Positions 16,434-24,435 of a stretch of DNA of 64,000 nucleotides are shown piece after piece. The stretch is from Clostridia bacterium. Lineage in GTDB: Bacteria > Bacillota > Clostridia > Oscillospirales > Acutalibacteraceae. Each line of letters starts with the position of its first letter. Position 1 is the first letter of the stretch. The stretch is taken from contig JAFRRP010000023.1 in NCBI GenBank assembly GCA_017428085.1, positions 1 through 64,000 on the forward strand. The letters are read 5' to 3'. The position numbers were made by a program, and so were the translations under genes. The notes under the pieces are model-generated. The model was not told the origin of the DNA. It saw only the letters and a program-made list of their open reading frames with translations, and searched no databases.

Positions 16434-18098
16434 TCAGGCAACCGGAACGTCGGCCGCGGGAACCGTTTCCGCGACCGCCGTTTCAGCGGCGTCCTTTTCT
16501 GATTTCGGCTCTTCCTCCGCCGCATCGTTTGCCGAAGCGCGCTTTTCCGACGGCAGCGCGGGGTCGCTCGTTTGCGTCAGCGCAAGGAATACGAAGAGCA
16601 GCGGCGTGGTGAGCACCTGCGTGATATTGACCGCGGACTGCGCCAGGTAACCCACTGCTGCGATCGCGGCCGCGCGCCGATACGCGCCGCCCTCCCTGAA
16701 TCCGCGCTTTATGGCGCTGACGATGAACAAGATGTAAGCGGTAAACCCGAAAAGGCCGTGTGTGACAAGGTACTGCAAAAATTCGTTGTGGGAGGAATCG
16801 TAGATCGTTGCCGCTGCCGCAGTCTCTTCAGGGAAATACTGCTGCATCAACGCGGCGACGGTCTCTTCACCGGCGCCGAACAGCTTTTGGAAAAAAGGCA
16901 ACTTGACAAAGATCCGGTACATCCGGCGCCAGACATAGCCGCGTCCACTCCCCCATTTATTGTTATATCTGAAAAAGAACGAAAACACACCGATATCCGT
17001 CTTCCAATCAATGAAGGTTGCGTAAACGAACGCGCCGATCACACCGGCAGCCCCCGCCAGCAAAACGCAAAGGACCGTTTTCCGCAGCACGCGGATCGTC
17101 TTTTCGGAAACGGGCAGCTTTGTCGCCAGCAGGCAGAGGACCGACGACGCCGCAAGCCCCGCCCCGCAGAGCAGCGGCGTGATAAGCTTTGCCATGACGA
17201 CGCCTTCCGCTTCGCCGTATTGCCGCATATTCCGTTTCGTCAGCGCGATCAACAGCGCCGCGGCGAAGAACAGCACGGCGTTGCGCAGGAAAATAACGAG
17301 GCCCTGCCGGTCTTTGCACCGGGCGAAGAAAAAGTAAACGAACGAAACGGCGACGCAGATATACGCCCCCTCGCAGTTGCAGGCGATCACGCTTACAAAA
17401 CCGAAAAAGACGACGCCGTGCCAGAACAGCTTATCCGAAAGCTCCCGCGCCTCAAAGGACAGGTAGAGGGCAAAGGGGACCGCCAGGGAAAGATAGGAAT
17501 AATAGACGTCCTTATTGCCCAAAAGCGCCAAAAACGTCTTTCTGACGGTATCTTTGGTGCCCACGTACAGCCCGAAGGGGTCAAAGCCGATAAACTGCAA
17601 AAACGCGATGACGCTCATCACGACGACGCTGACGCCGAAGATCACGGAAACGGTCTTCGTCAATTGCCCGAACCGGGAAATAAAGACGTACGCCAGCCAG
17701 ATCATCAGGAAGGTGAACAGCCCCATGTACCTGCCCGCCGCGCCGGAAAACGACGCCAGGAAATCGTCGGAGCAAACGCACGAGACGACGGCAAGCGCCA
17801 TGAAGATCCCGAAATACAGCTCCGTTCTGTTTTTACGGATCAGGCCGATCGGCAGCGTCTTTTTCACGCATCTGCGCAGGATTAGGCAGGCGACGCCGAA
17901 CAACACGGTAAAGCCGCAGAAGAACAGGAATTTGGCGCGCGTCATCTGAAAATAACGGTTGGTGACAAAAAAAGGATAAACGCAGAGATATCCCGTCAGC
18001 CCCACGTACGATACGACAGAAACGGCGTTGACCGCTTTTTCTTCCGTTTTCAGCAAACCCACGCTCCCCTTTCCGGATGATCCGTAAAAAAATCCCAT
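16434..18098 (-). CDS. O-antigen ligase/polymerase-like membrane protein (Wzy_C family)
   Basis: A 554-aa protein with about 12 predicted transmembrane helices. The large periplasmic-type loop has RYNNKWGSGRGYVWRRMYRI and, later, YDSSHNEFLQYLVTHGLFGF, the two conserved spots of the Wzy_C/O-antigen ligase superfamily. Members polymerise or transfer lipid-linked glycans at the outer face of the membrane. The C-terminal 50 residues are a low-complexity Ala/Glu/Pro tail. No transferase genes flank it, so it may act on a glycan made elsewhere. The small-protein operon lies upstream behind its own terminator. Confidence 0.82.
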   Translation of the reverse strand: MGFFYGSSGKGSVGLLKTEEKAVNAVSVVSYVGLTGYLCVYPFFVTNRYFQMTRAKFLFFCGFTVLFGVACLILRRCVKKTLPIGLIRKNRTELYFGIFMALAVVSCVCSDDFLASFSGAAGRYMGLFTFLMIWLAYVFISRFGQLTKTVSVIFGVSVVVMSVIAFLQFIGFDPFGLYVGTKDTVRKTFLALLGNKDVYYSYLSLAVPFALYLSFEARELSDKLFWHGVVFFGFVSVIACNCEGAYICVAVSFVYFFFARCKDRQGLVIFLRNAVLFFAAALLIALTKRNMRQYGEAEGVVMAKLITPLLCGAGLAASSVLCLLATKLPVSEKTIRVLRKTVLCVLLAGAAGVIGAFVYATFIDWKTDIGVFSFFFRYNNKWGSGRGYVWRRMYRIFVKLPFFQKLFGAGEETVAALMQQYFPEETAAAATIYDSSHNEFLQYLVTHGLFGFTAYILFIVSAIKRGFREGGAYRRAAAIAAVGYLAQSAVNITQVLTTPLLFVFLALTQTSDPALPSEKRASANDAAEEEPKSEKDAAETAVAETVPAADVPVA

Positions 18099-18144
18099 TT
18101 AAATTTTAATCTTTTCTTAACAGATTGTCAATATAAATATCACC

Positions 18145-18178
18145 ACAAAAAAGAGCCCCACAAGGGAGCTCTTTTTTA
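18145..18178 (-). terminator. Rho-independent terminator of the small-protein operon
   Basis: On the minus strand AAAAAAGAGCTCCC-TTGT-GGGGCTCTTTTTT, a strong stem with a T run, placed 40 bases after the last small gene. Confidence 0.92.
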
Positions 18179-18217
18179 ATTATGCATAATTTATTAAATA
18201 AATTATAGAGAGTTCGA

Positions 18218-18418
18218 TTATTCGACTTCTTCAGTAGCGGCAGCAGTAGTCGTCTCAAAAGCAGACTCGTACTTGCTGAAGGTCTCGGCAAGACCCGCCT
18301 TCAAAGCATCAAACAGCTTCAGGAAATCGGTAAGGAACTCAGCGATCTTCTCGATGATGGCTCTCAGCTCGTCATTGGTCGGCAGCTTGCTGGTAATCTC
18401 CTTCATGGATTCTGACAT
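18218..18418 (-). CDS. Small amphipathic protein 4 of the operon (66 aa)
   Basis: The gene encodes 66 residues starting MSESMKEITSKLPTNDELRA. The centre, IIEKIAEFLTDFLKLFDALK, has hydrophobic residues at helical spacing and acidic or basic residues on the other face. The C-terminus (ETTTAAATEEVE) is acidic and Thr-rich. No signal peptide, Cys or transmembrane span is seen. The ATG at 18418 follows AGGAGGTG; an in-frame GTG at 18427 overlaps that ribosome site and is unlikely. It is the last and longest gene of a four-gene unit. No family is recognised and no function can be assigned. Confidence 0.8.
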   Translation of the reverse strand: MSESMKEITSKLPTNDELRAIIEKIAEFLTDFLKLFDALKAGLAETFSKYESAFETTTAAATEEVE

Positions 18419-18460
18419 TTGTTTCACCTCCTGTAAATAAAATCAGAAAATGCGTCGGAA

Positions 18461-18628
18461 TCAAGCACCGGTCGTGCTTTCGTCCTCTTCCGCGATCAGA
18501 TTTTGGAACCATTCGGACGGATAAATCGTACCGTCAAGCCAGGCCTGTACCTTATGGAAGAACTGCTCGAACGCAAGGATAAGATCTTTGAACCAAGCGA
18601 CAAATTTGGTTTCCTGATCAAGCGTCAT
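18461..18628 (-). CDS. Small amphipathic protein 3 of the operon (55 aa)
   Basis: The gene encodes 55 residues: MTLDQETKFVAWFKDL at the start, then ILAFEQFFHKVQAWLDG, then a polar tail ending AEEDESTTGA. Trp and Phe are strongly enriched (three Trp and seven Phe in 55) and fall on one face of a helix. The ribosome site AGAGGTGC is nearly the same as those of proteins 1 and 2. The spacing to the next gene is 42 bases. There is no signal peptide or transmembrane segment and no recognised family. It was found by reading the strand directly, being too short for the usual ORF cut-off. Confidence 0.78.
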   Translation of the reverse strand: MTLDQETKFVAWFKDLILAFEQFFHKVQAWLDGTIYPSEWFQNLIAEEDESTTGA

Positions 18629-18690
18629 CTGTATTGCACCTCTTTTCTGTTTCTGAAATAATAAGGGAATGCCAATAAAAACAATTGCTG

Positions 18691-18855
18691 TTAGTCGTCA
18701 ATCGTCGGAACGGTCACATCACCGTTAGCGGCGGCGGGAACCTTCTTCCAGCTGGCGACGAAGTTCTTCAGCATCTCGGCGAACTTCTTGATAAGAGCGG
18801 AGAACTCGGTGATGGCGTCCTTGATCGCGTCGAAATGGATATCACTGGATTTCAT
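18691..18855 (-). CDS. Small amphipathic protein 2 of the operon (54 aa)
   Basis: The gene encodes 54 residues starting MKSSDIHFDAIKDAI. The middle, FSALIKKFAEMLKNFVASW, is an amphipathic helix with Lys on the polar face, and the end VTVPTIDD is short and acidic. The start follows AGAGGTGC. The sequence is only weakly alike to its neighbours at the residue level, but length, helix position, aromatic content and acidic tail match, which points to an expanded family or a multi-component assembly. Confidence 0.78.
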   Translation of the reverse strand: MKSSDIHFDAIKDAITEFSALIKKFAEMLKNFVASWKKVPAAANGDVTVPTIDD

Positions 18856-18916
18856 TATGCGCACCTCTTTTCTACAATAAAATGGGGATTTTCATCATGG
18901 ATCACAATGACAAAAA

Positions 18917-19072
18917 TCAGGCAGTGGTCTCTTCGTCGGCGTTCTGGCCCTTGTACAGCACGTCCTTCGCGGTGAAGAACTTCTCGATGTACTCCCAAAC
19001 CTTCTGCACGAAGGTAACGATGTCCTTGAAGAAGCCGGTCACGTTGAAGTTGATCTGGTCAAGCTTATCCAT
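18917..19072 (-). CDS. Small amphipathic protein 1 of the operon (51 aa)
   Basis: The gene encodes 51 residues starting MDKLDQINFNVTG. The helix FFKDIVTFVQKVWEYIEKFF is rich in Phe, Trp and Tyr with Lys/Glu/Asp on the opposite face, followed by a polar tail ending NADEETTA. It is the first gene of the unit. The ribosome site GAGGTGC lies eight bases before the ATG. The start codon is 58 bases from a TATAAT box and downstream of an 18-base palindrome that could be an operator. No homologous family is recognised. Confidence 0.8.
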   Translation of the reverse strand: MDKLDQINFNVTGFFKDIVTFVQKVWEYIEKFFTAKDVLYKGQNADEETTA

Positions 19073-19105
19073 TCTGTTGCACCTCACTTTCCTCTTATAC
19101 TATCA

Positions 19106-19135
19106 GATAAGCATGCACTTATCCGCATCATTATA
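19106..19135 (-). promoter_or_regulatory. Promoter region and possible operator of the small-protein operon
   Basis: TATAAT on the minus strand at 19135-19130, without a good -35 at standard spacing (TTGCAA lies 20 bases upstream). Directly downstream is GATAAG-CATGCA-CTTATC (19106-19123), an interrupted palindrome in the 5' untranslated region that could bind a dimeric regulator. Confidence 0.45.
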
Positions 19136-19390
19136 TTAGCACCAACGATTTTGATTTGCAAGCTTTTTTTTGTGGCGCAGTACATTATTTACAATAATAA
19201 CAAATTGTTGCAAAGATTTACTGGCCATCACCCGACAAAAGCGTCTGTTATTCGTCATGCGTCTGAAAATAAAGGCTTTTTTTCAACGGTATTGCACCGT
19301 TTTGTCCGCCGAATATGAACAAACTGTTAAGCCGATTTTGTATTTTTATGCACCGTTATTCACTTGTGCTGCGGGGCGTCCGCATCATAA
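19136..19390. other. AT-rich intergenic stretch, no gene recognised
   Basis: About 250 bases without a convincing reading frame: no ribosome site precedes any ATG with coding-like composition. It holds the upstream part of the small-operon promoter and short T runs. The base composition is clearly lower in GC than the flanking genes. Confidence 0.6.
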
Positions 19391-19671
19391 TCCCGAACTG
19401 CAACGGAGCAAGGCGCCGCGATGCTGCCTACTGTCTGAAACGGCACTGAGGCGCCGCGCTACGATCGGGGACCGCCTTGCGGCGGGGCGGCTCACGGAGC
19501 CGCGCTACAATTCCGAATTCCGAACTCCGCATTCCGAACTGCAACGGAACTGAGGCTCCGTGCTACGGCAATTCCGCATTCCGCATTCCGAACTGCAACG
19601 GAGCTGAGGCTCCGTGCTACGGCAATTCCGCATTCCGCATTGGAACGGCGCAAGGCGCCGCGCTGCAGGCG
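19391..19671. repeat. Array of REP-like hairpins and ATTCCGC heptads
   Basis: A dense mosaic. One REP-like hairpin of the GCGGCAC type lies at 19441-19462, a diverged one near 19480-19507, and two copies of a 54-base direct repeat start at 19544 and 19598. Each 54-base unit consists of ACGGARC-TGAG-GCTCCGT, GCTAC, and a run of ATTCCGC/ATTCCGA heptads. The array ends with a hairpin of the ACGGCGC-AAGG-CGCCG type right at the stop codon of the next gene. Confidence 0.82.
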
Positions 19672-20682
19672 TTATATCATCGCCAAAAAGCGCTCCCATG
19701 CGGGGGCGGCGTAAAACCGGTGGCCTCCGGGGCCGATCACATGGACGGCGTTTTCCGGCGCGGCGCTGTTGGCGTAGTAGGTGTTTTTCACCCGTTCAAA
19801 CTCGCTTTGCGCGCCGGCCAGCGGGAAGATATCGTCCTTTTCGCCGGAAACGATCACAAGGGGGCGCGGCGCGATCATACCCGCCAGCTCCGCCATGTCG
19901 AAGTACCGCCGGATGCGGGGCACATAGTTGCAGGCGCAGTGGTACATGGCGCCGATGGAATCCGCGAAGGTGCAGAAGGCGCAGGAGGGAATGGCGCCCC
20001 TGATGCGCGGTTCCAGCGCCGCGGCGTAAAACGTGGCGGTGCCGCCGCCGGAGTTGCCGCAGCAATACACGCGGGACGGATCGCACACGTCGGCAAATTC
20101 CGTTTCCAGCATGTCGATCAGCCGGGAGATATCCCATACCCTGCCGCCGATGGTGGTGCGGCCGGACAGCAGCGCCGTCATGCTGGCGTTATAACAGTCC
20201 GGGCGGGGGGTGCCGCCGCGCTCGCCGAAGCAGCGCTGTTCCAGCGCCACGGCGCAGAAGCCGCGCCGGACCGCCTCCAGCGCGTAATCCCGGTCGCCGT
20301 CGTCCACCTCTTTCGCGTCACCCGGGAATTTAAAGCGCCCCAGCGAGATGTGCATGCCCGTGGAATGGCCCTGCAGGCAGATCATCACCGGCGGTTTTTC
20401 AAAGGGCGAGTGTTTGGGCGACAGAAAATGCGCCGGGGCGAAGCAGTCCGGCTCCGTCCGGAACGTAAAACGGGTCTCGTCATACTCCTCCGTCTCGTCC
20501 CGGTATTCCACCTCAAACAGCGGGTCGCACTTCTCGTAGGGCAGACCCAGCAGCTCCGTCAGCTTCTCCCGCGCTTTCGCCTGCCAGTCTTCCAGAGGCT
20601 CGTCGCCTCCGTATTCCATGGAACGCGTCACGGCGTTCAGCCGTTCATGCTCCAACGCGAACGGCAGCAGTCCTTTTTCCAT
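19672..20682 (-). CDS. Alpha/beta hydrolase, acetyl-xylan-esterase/dienelactone-hydrolase-like
   Basis: A 336-aa protein. It has CLQGHSTGMH near the oxyanion hole, the nucleophile elbow YCCGNSGGGTATFYAA (Ser near 203), the acid strand PRPLVIVSGEKDDIFPL and a C-terminal His in GPGGHRFYAA. The pattern fits the Abhydrolase_7/CE7-like group that removes acetyl or other acyl groups from sugars or xenobiotics. No signal peptide is present, so the substrate is probably taken up first. The frame extends to 20727, but the ATG at 20682 has GGAGGTG at eight bases and is preferred. The stop codon abuts the repeat array. Confidence 0.82.
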   Translation of the reverse strand: MEKGLLPFALEHERLNAVTRSMEYGGDEPLEDWQAKAREKLTELLGLPYEKCDPLFEVEYRDETEEYDETRFTFRTEPDCFAPAHFLSPKHSPFEKPPVMICLQGHSTGMHISLGRFKFPGDAKEVDDGDRDYALEAVRRGFCAVALEQRCFGERGGTPRPDCYNASMTALLSGRTTIGGRVWDISRLIDMLETEFADVCDPSRVYCCGNSGGGTATFYAAALEPRIRGAIPSCAFCTFADSIGAMYHCACNYVPRIRRYFDMAELAGMIAPRPLVIVSGEKDDIFPLAGAQSEFERVKNTYYANSAAPENAVHVIGPGGHRFYAAPAWERFLAMI

Positions 20683-20838
20683 GCAGCAGCACCTCCGTAC
20701 CAAATATAATTGTATAAATACTACCATATTTTTTTCAAAAAATCAAACCTGTTTTTTCCATTTCCGCAACAGTTTTTTCAAAGCGGTCCATGATCCGCAA
20801 AAACCTTGAAAAAAAAGGAAAAAACAGCAAAAAAAATA

Positions 20839-20867
20839 TTGACACCGCCAACTTCCTGTTGTATAAT
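20839..20867 (+). promoter_or_regulatory. Consensus sigma-A promoter of rpsU
   Basis: TTGACA at 20839-20844, 17-bp spacer, TATAAT at 20862-20867: a perfect consensus, as expected for a ribosomal-protein gene. Confidence 0.93.
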
Positions 20868-20921
20868 GTCAAAGAATTAACGCAATGGTTAACCCATGCA
20901 AACTCGGAGGGAGGGGAATAC

Positions 20922-21098
20922 ATGAGCCAGGTAAAGGTTAAAGAGAATGAATCTCTTGACAGCGCGCTGAGACGTTTCAAGCGCCAGACTTCCCGCGACG
21001 GCGTTATCCAGGAAGTCCGCAAGAGAGAGCATTACGAAAAGCCCTCTGTGAAGAGAAAAAAGAAATCGGAAGCCGCCCGCAAGCGCAAGTATAAATGA
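20922..21098 (+). CDS. rpsU: 30S ribosomal protein S21
   Basis: A 58-aa protein, [20 protein letters not shown] followed by a Lys/Arg-rich tail [16 protein letters not shown]21 binds the 30S platform near the anti-Shine-Dalgarno and helps initiation. The start at 20922 follows GGAGGGAGGGG; a longer frame from 20790 overlaps the promoter and is rejected. Confidence 0.97.
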   Translation: MSQVKVKENESLDSALRRFKRQTSRDGVIQEVRKREHYEKPSVKRKKKSEAARKRKYK

Positions 21099-21197
21099 TT
21101 TCTTTTCATGGAGCTGCCGGACAGGCAGTTGTTTCCCAAACAACATAACAAAAAGACGGTTTCGTGACAGGTTGTGGCGGAACCGGTTTTTTTTCGC

Positions 21198-21330
21198 AGC
21201 GCGGCGCCTCAGTGCCGCTATTGACACAAGCAACGAAATACTATCGCACCTGATTTGTTTGATTTAATCTGTTTGTAAAAAATAAGTTTAATAATCACAT
21301 TCATTGTGAGCGGCACTGAGGTGCCGCGCT
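21198..21330. repeat. REPIN-like element, copy 2
   Basis: A 133-bp element with 22-base inverted ends at 21198-21219 and 21309-21330 (21 of 22 match; the right stem is the fully paired GCGGCAC-TGAG-GTGCCGC version). The core is AT-rich and unrelated to copies 1 and 3 except near the right end. It lies between rpsU and the peptidase gene, whose ribosome site begins 20 bases later. Confidence 0.82.
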
Positions 21331-21357
21331 GCCATCTGGAACAGAAAGGACGAACTC

Positions 21358-22428
21358 ATGCTGCACAACACCGAAAAGCTCTCCGCGAGGCTGTCCGCGT
21401 TTGCCGACGCGGCGCTGATCCTGTCGGAGGAAAACAGACTGTATTTCACGGAATTCCCCGCCAGCGACGGGGCGCTGCTGGTAACGCCCTACGGCGCGGT
21501 GTTCTATACGGACAGCCGCTATACAGAGGCCGCCGCCGCGAAGATCGGCGCGGACTACGTGCGGGATTCCGAAAACATGTATCAGGAGCTGTCGGCGCGG
21601 TTCGAGGAATACGGCATCAATACCGTCGCCGTTGAAAACGACCGCATCACGCTGGCGGACTACGAGGAGCTGAAGAATAAGCTGCGCGGCGTCGAGCTCA
21701 ACCCCACCGCCGCCCTTTCCCGCGTGATCGAGGAGATCCGGTTGGTAAAATCGGAGGCGGAGCTTGAAAAGATCAAGGCGGCGCAGGGCATCGCGGAGAA
21801 GGCCTTCGACCACATGCTGGGCTTTATCCGCCCCGGCATGACGGAAAAGCAGGCGCAGCTGGAGCTGGACTTTTACATGCTGTCCCACGGGGCGGACGCG
21901 CTCTCCTTCGAGACCATCGCCGTGGCGGGCAAGAAGGGCTCGCTGCCCCACGGCGTGCCCGGAGATAACGTCATTCAGCCCGGCGACTTCCTGACGCTGG
22001 ATTTCGGCGCGGTGAAAGACGGGTACCATTCCGACATGACCCGTACCGTGGCGGTGGGGCAACCCACGGAAAAACAAAAGGAAGTGTACGCCGTCGTGCT
22101 GGAGGCGCAGCTGGCGGGACTGGCGGCGCTGAAGGACGGCGTAAGCGGCTTTGACGCGGACAAGGCCAGCCGCGACGTGATCGCGCAGGCGGGCTACGGC
22201 AGTTATTTCGGCCACGGCACCGGCCACGGCGTGGGCGTGGAGATCCACGAGGCGCCCCGGCTTTCGCCCAAGTCCAAGGCGACGCTCCACACCGGCAACG
22301 TGGTGACCGTGGAGCCCGGCATCTACCTGCCCGGCGAGTTCGGCGTGCGCATCGAGGACATGGCGGTGATCACCGACGACGGCTGCGTGAACCTGACCCG
22401 CTGCCCCAAGGACCTGATTGTTCTGTAA
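21358..22428 (+). CDS. Xaa-Pro aminopeptidase, M24 family
   Basis: A 356-aa two-domain protein. Residues 1-125 are the creatinase-like N-terminal domain (ALILSEENRLYFTEF). The pita-bread catalytic domain follows with metal ligands in LTLDFGAVKDGYHSDMTRTV (two Asp), GHGTGHGVGVEIHEAP (His), VTVEPGIYLPGEFGVRIED (two Glu). It removes N-terminal residues before proline in the cytoplasm, using two Mn or Co ions. AGAAAGGA precedes the ATG. No sigma-A promoter is obvious between the REPIN-like element and the gene. In many Bacillota this gene sits before efp, as here. Confidence 0.94.
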   Translation: MLHNTEKLSARLSAFADAALILSEENRLYFTEFPASDGALLVTPYGAVFYTDSRYTEAAAAKIGADYVRDSENMYQELSARFEEYGINTVAVENDRITLADYEELKNKLRGVELNPTAALSRVIEEIRLVKSEAELEKIKAAQGIAEKAFDHMLGFIRPGMTEKQAQLELDFYMLSHGADALSFETIAVAGKKGSLPHGVPGDNVIQPGDFLTLDFGAVKDGYHSDMTRTVAVGQPTEKQKEVYAVVLEAQLAGLAALKDGVSGFDADKASRDVIAQAGYGSYFGHGTGHGVGVEIHEAPRLSPKSKATLHTGNVVTVEPGIYLPGEFGVRIEDMAVITDDGCVNLTRCPKDLIVL

Positions 22429-22433
22429 GAAGA

Positions 22434-22450
22434 GTTAAGCGCCGCTTAAC
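22434..22450 (+). other. 17-base perfect palindrome after the peptidase gene
   Basis: GTTAAGCG-C-CGCTTAAC, five bases after the stop codon, followed by a pyrimidine-rich but not pure-T stretch. It may work as a weak terminator or as an operator upstream of efp. Confidence 0.4.
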
Positions 22451-22501
22451 TGATTATTCCTTCCCTTTTCCTCACGTCTCACAGTTTTTTTCCAAAAACT
22501 A

Positions 22502-22530
22502 TTGCAAAAAGCGAAAAATTATATTATTAT
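22502..22530 (+). promoter_or_regulatory. Sigma-A promoter of efp
   Basis: TTGCAA at 22502-22507, 17-bp spacer, TATTAT at 22525-22530. Confidence 0.65.
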
Positions 22531-22584
22531 ATTCGGGTAAACGGTATATTGTTTTGTACCCAACAAGAAAGGATTGATTTTTTT

Positions 22585-23142
22585 ATGGTATCAGCCGGCG
22601 ATTTCAGAAACGGCATGACGTTTGAGATGGAAGGCCAGGTATGGCAGATCATCGAATTCCAGCACGTAAAGCCCGGTAAGGGCGCCGCCTTTGTGCGCAC
22701 CAAGATCAGAAACGTGATCGCGGGCAGCGTGGTGGAAAAGACCTTCAGCCCCACGGACAAGTTCCCCACCGCTTACATCGAGCGCAAGGAAATGACCTAT
22801 TCCTACAACGACGGCGATCTGTACTATTTCATGGACCCCGAAAGCTACGAGCTGATCCCCATCGGCGCTTCCGAGCTGGACGACAACTTCAAGTTCGTGA
22901 AAGAGGACATGGTCTGCCGCATCCTCTCCTACAAGGGCAAGGTGTTCGGCGTGGAGCCGCCCACCTTCGTGAACCTGCAGGTGGTAAAGACCGATCCCGG
23001 CTTTAAGGGCGATACCGCCACCAACACGCTGAAGCCCGCCATTCTGGAGACCGGCGTGGAGATCAAGGTGCCGCTGTTTATCGACGAGGGCGAATTCATC
23101 CAGATCGACACCCGTACCGGCGAATATCTGGGCCGCGCATAA
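22585..23142 (+). CDS. efp: Translation elongation factor P
   Basis: A 185-aa protein of three beta-barrel domains. It begins [20 protein letters not shown], has the loop [13 protein letters not shown] whose Lys is the modification site that enters the peptidyl-transferase centre, and ends [14 protein letters not shown] rescues ribosomes stalled at polyproline. The frame is open from 22549, but the ATG at 22585 is the family start and follows AAGAAAGGA. It is followed by the CD1247-like gene, a common Clostridia arrangement. Confidence 0.97.
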   Translation: MVSAGDFRNGMTFEMEGQVWQIIEFQHVKPGKGAAFVRTKIRNVIAGSVVEKTFSPTDKFPTAYIERKEMTYSYNDGDLYYFMDPESYELIPIGASELDDNFKFVKEDMVCRILSYKGKVFGVEPPTFVNLQVVKTDPGFKGDTATNTLKPAILETGVEIKVPLFIDEGEFIQIDTRTGEYLGRA

Positions 23143-23217
23143 TCACGGAACCGAACGCTGCCGCCGACGCGCGGCAGTTTTTCAGTGCGATTTTTTAGGC
23201 AAAGGAGACTGCAGACT

Positions 23218-23613
23218 ATGACGATCACTGAAAAAGTTGCTTACCTGAAGGGCCTGATGGAAGGGCTTGACCTTGACAAGACCACGAAAGAGGGCAAAGT
23301 TATCGCCGCCATGGCGGATATTCTGGACGATCTCGCCCTGACGGTCGCCGACAACTGCGACCAGATCGACGCCATCGACGAGGATCTGGAAGCGCTGGAG
23401 GAGTACGTGTACGAAGACTTCGATTTTGAAGACGACGACTACGACGATATCTTCGGCGAGGACGACGACACGGGCGAATACGAGTTCGAGTGCCCCAACT
23501 GCCACGAGGTGGTGTTCATCGACGAATCCGTATTTGAAGAGGGCAAGGAGATCGAATGCCCCAACTGCGGCGCCAAGCTGGAAGGCTTTTACGAGGAAGA
23601 GGACGAGGACTGA
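23218..23613 (+). CDS. CD1247-like acidic zinc-ribbon protein
   Basis: A 131-aa protein. Residues 1-62 form an alpha-helical domain (ITEKVAYLKGLMEGLDLDK) that matches the CD1247 N-terminal domain found across Clostridia. A strongly acidic linker follows (FDFEDDDYDDIFGEDDD) and then a zinc ribbon with two CPNC-type pairs (ECPNCHE and ECPNCGA). The function is unknown; the ribbon suggests nucleic-acid or protein binding. AAAGGAGA precedes the ATG at 23218. It lies 75 bases after efp, so the two may be cotranscribed. Confidence 0.88.
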   Translation: MTITEKVAYLKGLMEGLDLDKTTKEGKVIAAMADILDDLALTVADNCDQIDAIDEDLEALEEYVYEDFDFEDDDYDDIFGEDDDTGEYEFECPNCHEVVFIDESVFEEGKEIECPNCGAKLEGFYEEEDED

Positions 23614-23634
23614 AACCGTCCGACACACGACAGC

Positions 23635-23664
23635 AACGGTTCCCCCAAAGGGAGCCGTTTTTTT
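23635..23664 (+). terminator. Rho-independent terminator of the efp/CD1247 unit
   Basis: AACGGTTCCC-CCAA-AGGGAGCCGTT followed by seven T residues. Confidence 0.92.
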
Positions 23665-23673
23665 GAATGAAAC

Positions 23674-24420
23674 ATGAACCGAAACCACCTGAAGATCATC
23701 GCCTGCGTTTCCATGCTGTGCGACCACATGGGCTATCTGCTGTTCCCGCAGGCCGTATGGCTGCGCTGGATCGGGCGGCTGGCGCTGCCGCTGTTTGCTT
23801 TTTTCATCGGCGAGGGCTGCCGCCATACCCACGACCGCAGAAAATACGCGCTGCAGATCACCGTGCTGGCGGCGGTCTGTCAGGCGGCCTATTTCATCGA
23901 AGAACTGACGACCGGCGGCGGGCTGACGGCTTCCTCCGGGTGCTGGTATTTCAACATCCTGTTCACCTTCGCGCTGGCGTGCCTCGCCTGCTTTTTATGG
24001 CTGGACGGCGCGGCCTTTCTGCGGCAGGGGGAAAAGAAAAAAGCCGCGCGGAAATTCGCGTGGCTGGCGGCGTATCTGGCGGCATTGTCCGCCTTCACGT
24101 GGTTCGCGTGGCGGCAGCGGAAATACGCCGGGTGGAGCTTATACGTGGATTACGGCCTGTGCGGGGTGCTGCTGCCCTTCAGCACGGTGCTGTTCGACAA
24201 GAAGGCGTACAAGCTGGTTTCGTTCACCGCGGCACTGCTGCTTTACTGCGGCGTGTTCCGCCCGGAGCTGCCCTACGTGTGGTTCTCGCTGCTTTCCCTG
24301 CCGCTGCTGCTGTGCTACAATGGACAGGGCGGCAGCAAAAAACTGAAGTACCTGTTCTATCTCTTCTACCCCGTCCATCTGGCGGTCCTGTACCTGCTGG
24401 CGCAGGTGATCAGGCGATAA
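23674..24420 (+). CDS. TraX-family integral membrane protein
   Basis: A 248-aa protein with about seven to nine hydrophobic segments. The start NHLKIIACVSMLCDHMGYLL and the following WIGRLALPLFAFFIGEGCRHT match the TraX family, named after the F-plasmid pilin N-acetylase. Chromosomal members in Bacillota are thought to be membrane acyltransferases for unidentified acceptors. It starts nine bases after the terminator of the preceding unit and shows no clear promoter or Shine-Dalgarno of its own, so expression may depend on read-through. Confidence 0.85.
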   Translation: MNRNHLKIIACVSMLCDHMGYLLFPQAVWLRWIGRLALPLFAFFIGEGCRHTHDRRKYALQITVLAAVCQAAYFIEELTTGGGLTASSGCWYFNILFTFALACLACFLWLDGAAFLRQGEKKKAARKFAWLAAYLAALSAFTWFAWRQRKYAGWSLYVDYGLCGVLLPFSTVLFDKKAYKLVSFTAALLLYCGVFRPELPYVWFSLLSLPLLLCYNGQGGSKKLKYLFYLFYPVHLAVLYLLAQVIRR

Positions 24421-24435
24421 CGATCCTTGCGCCGA

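Noticed and set aside
19170..19553. 127-codon frame upstream of the repeat array
   Set aside because: Runs through REP hairpins and heptads, has no ribosome site and no coding-like composition.
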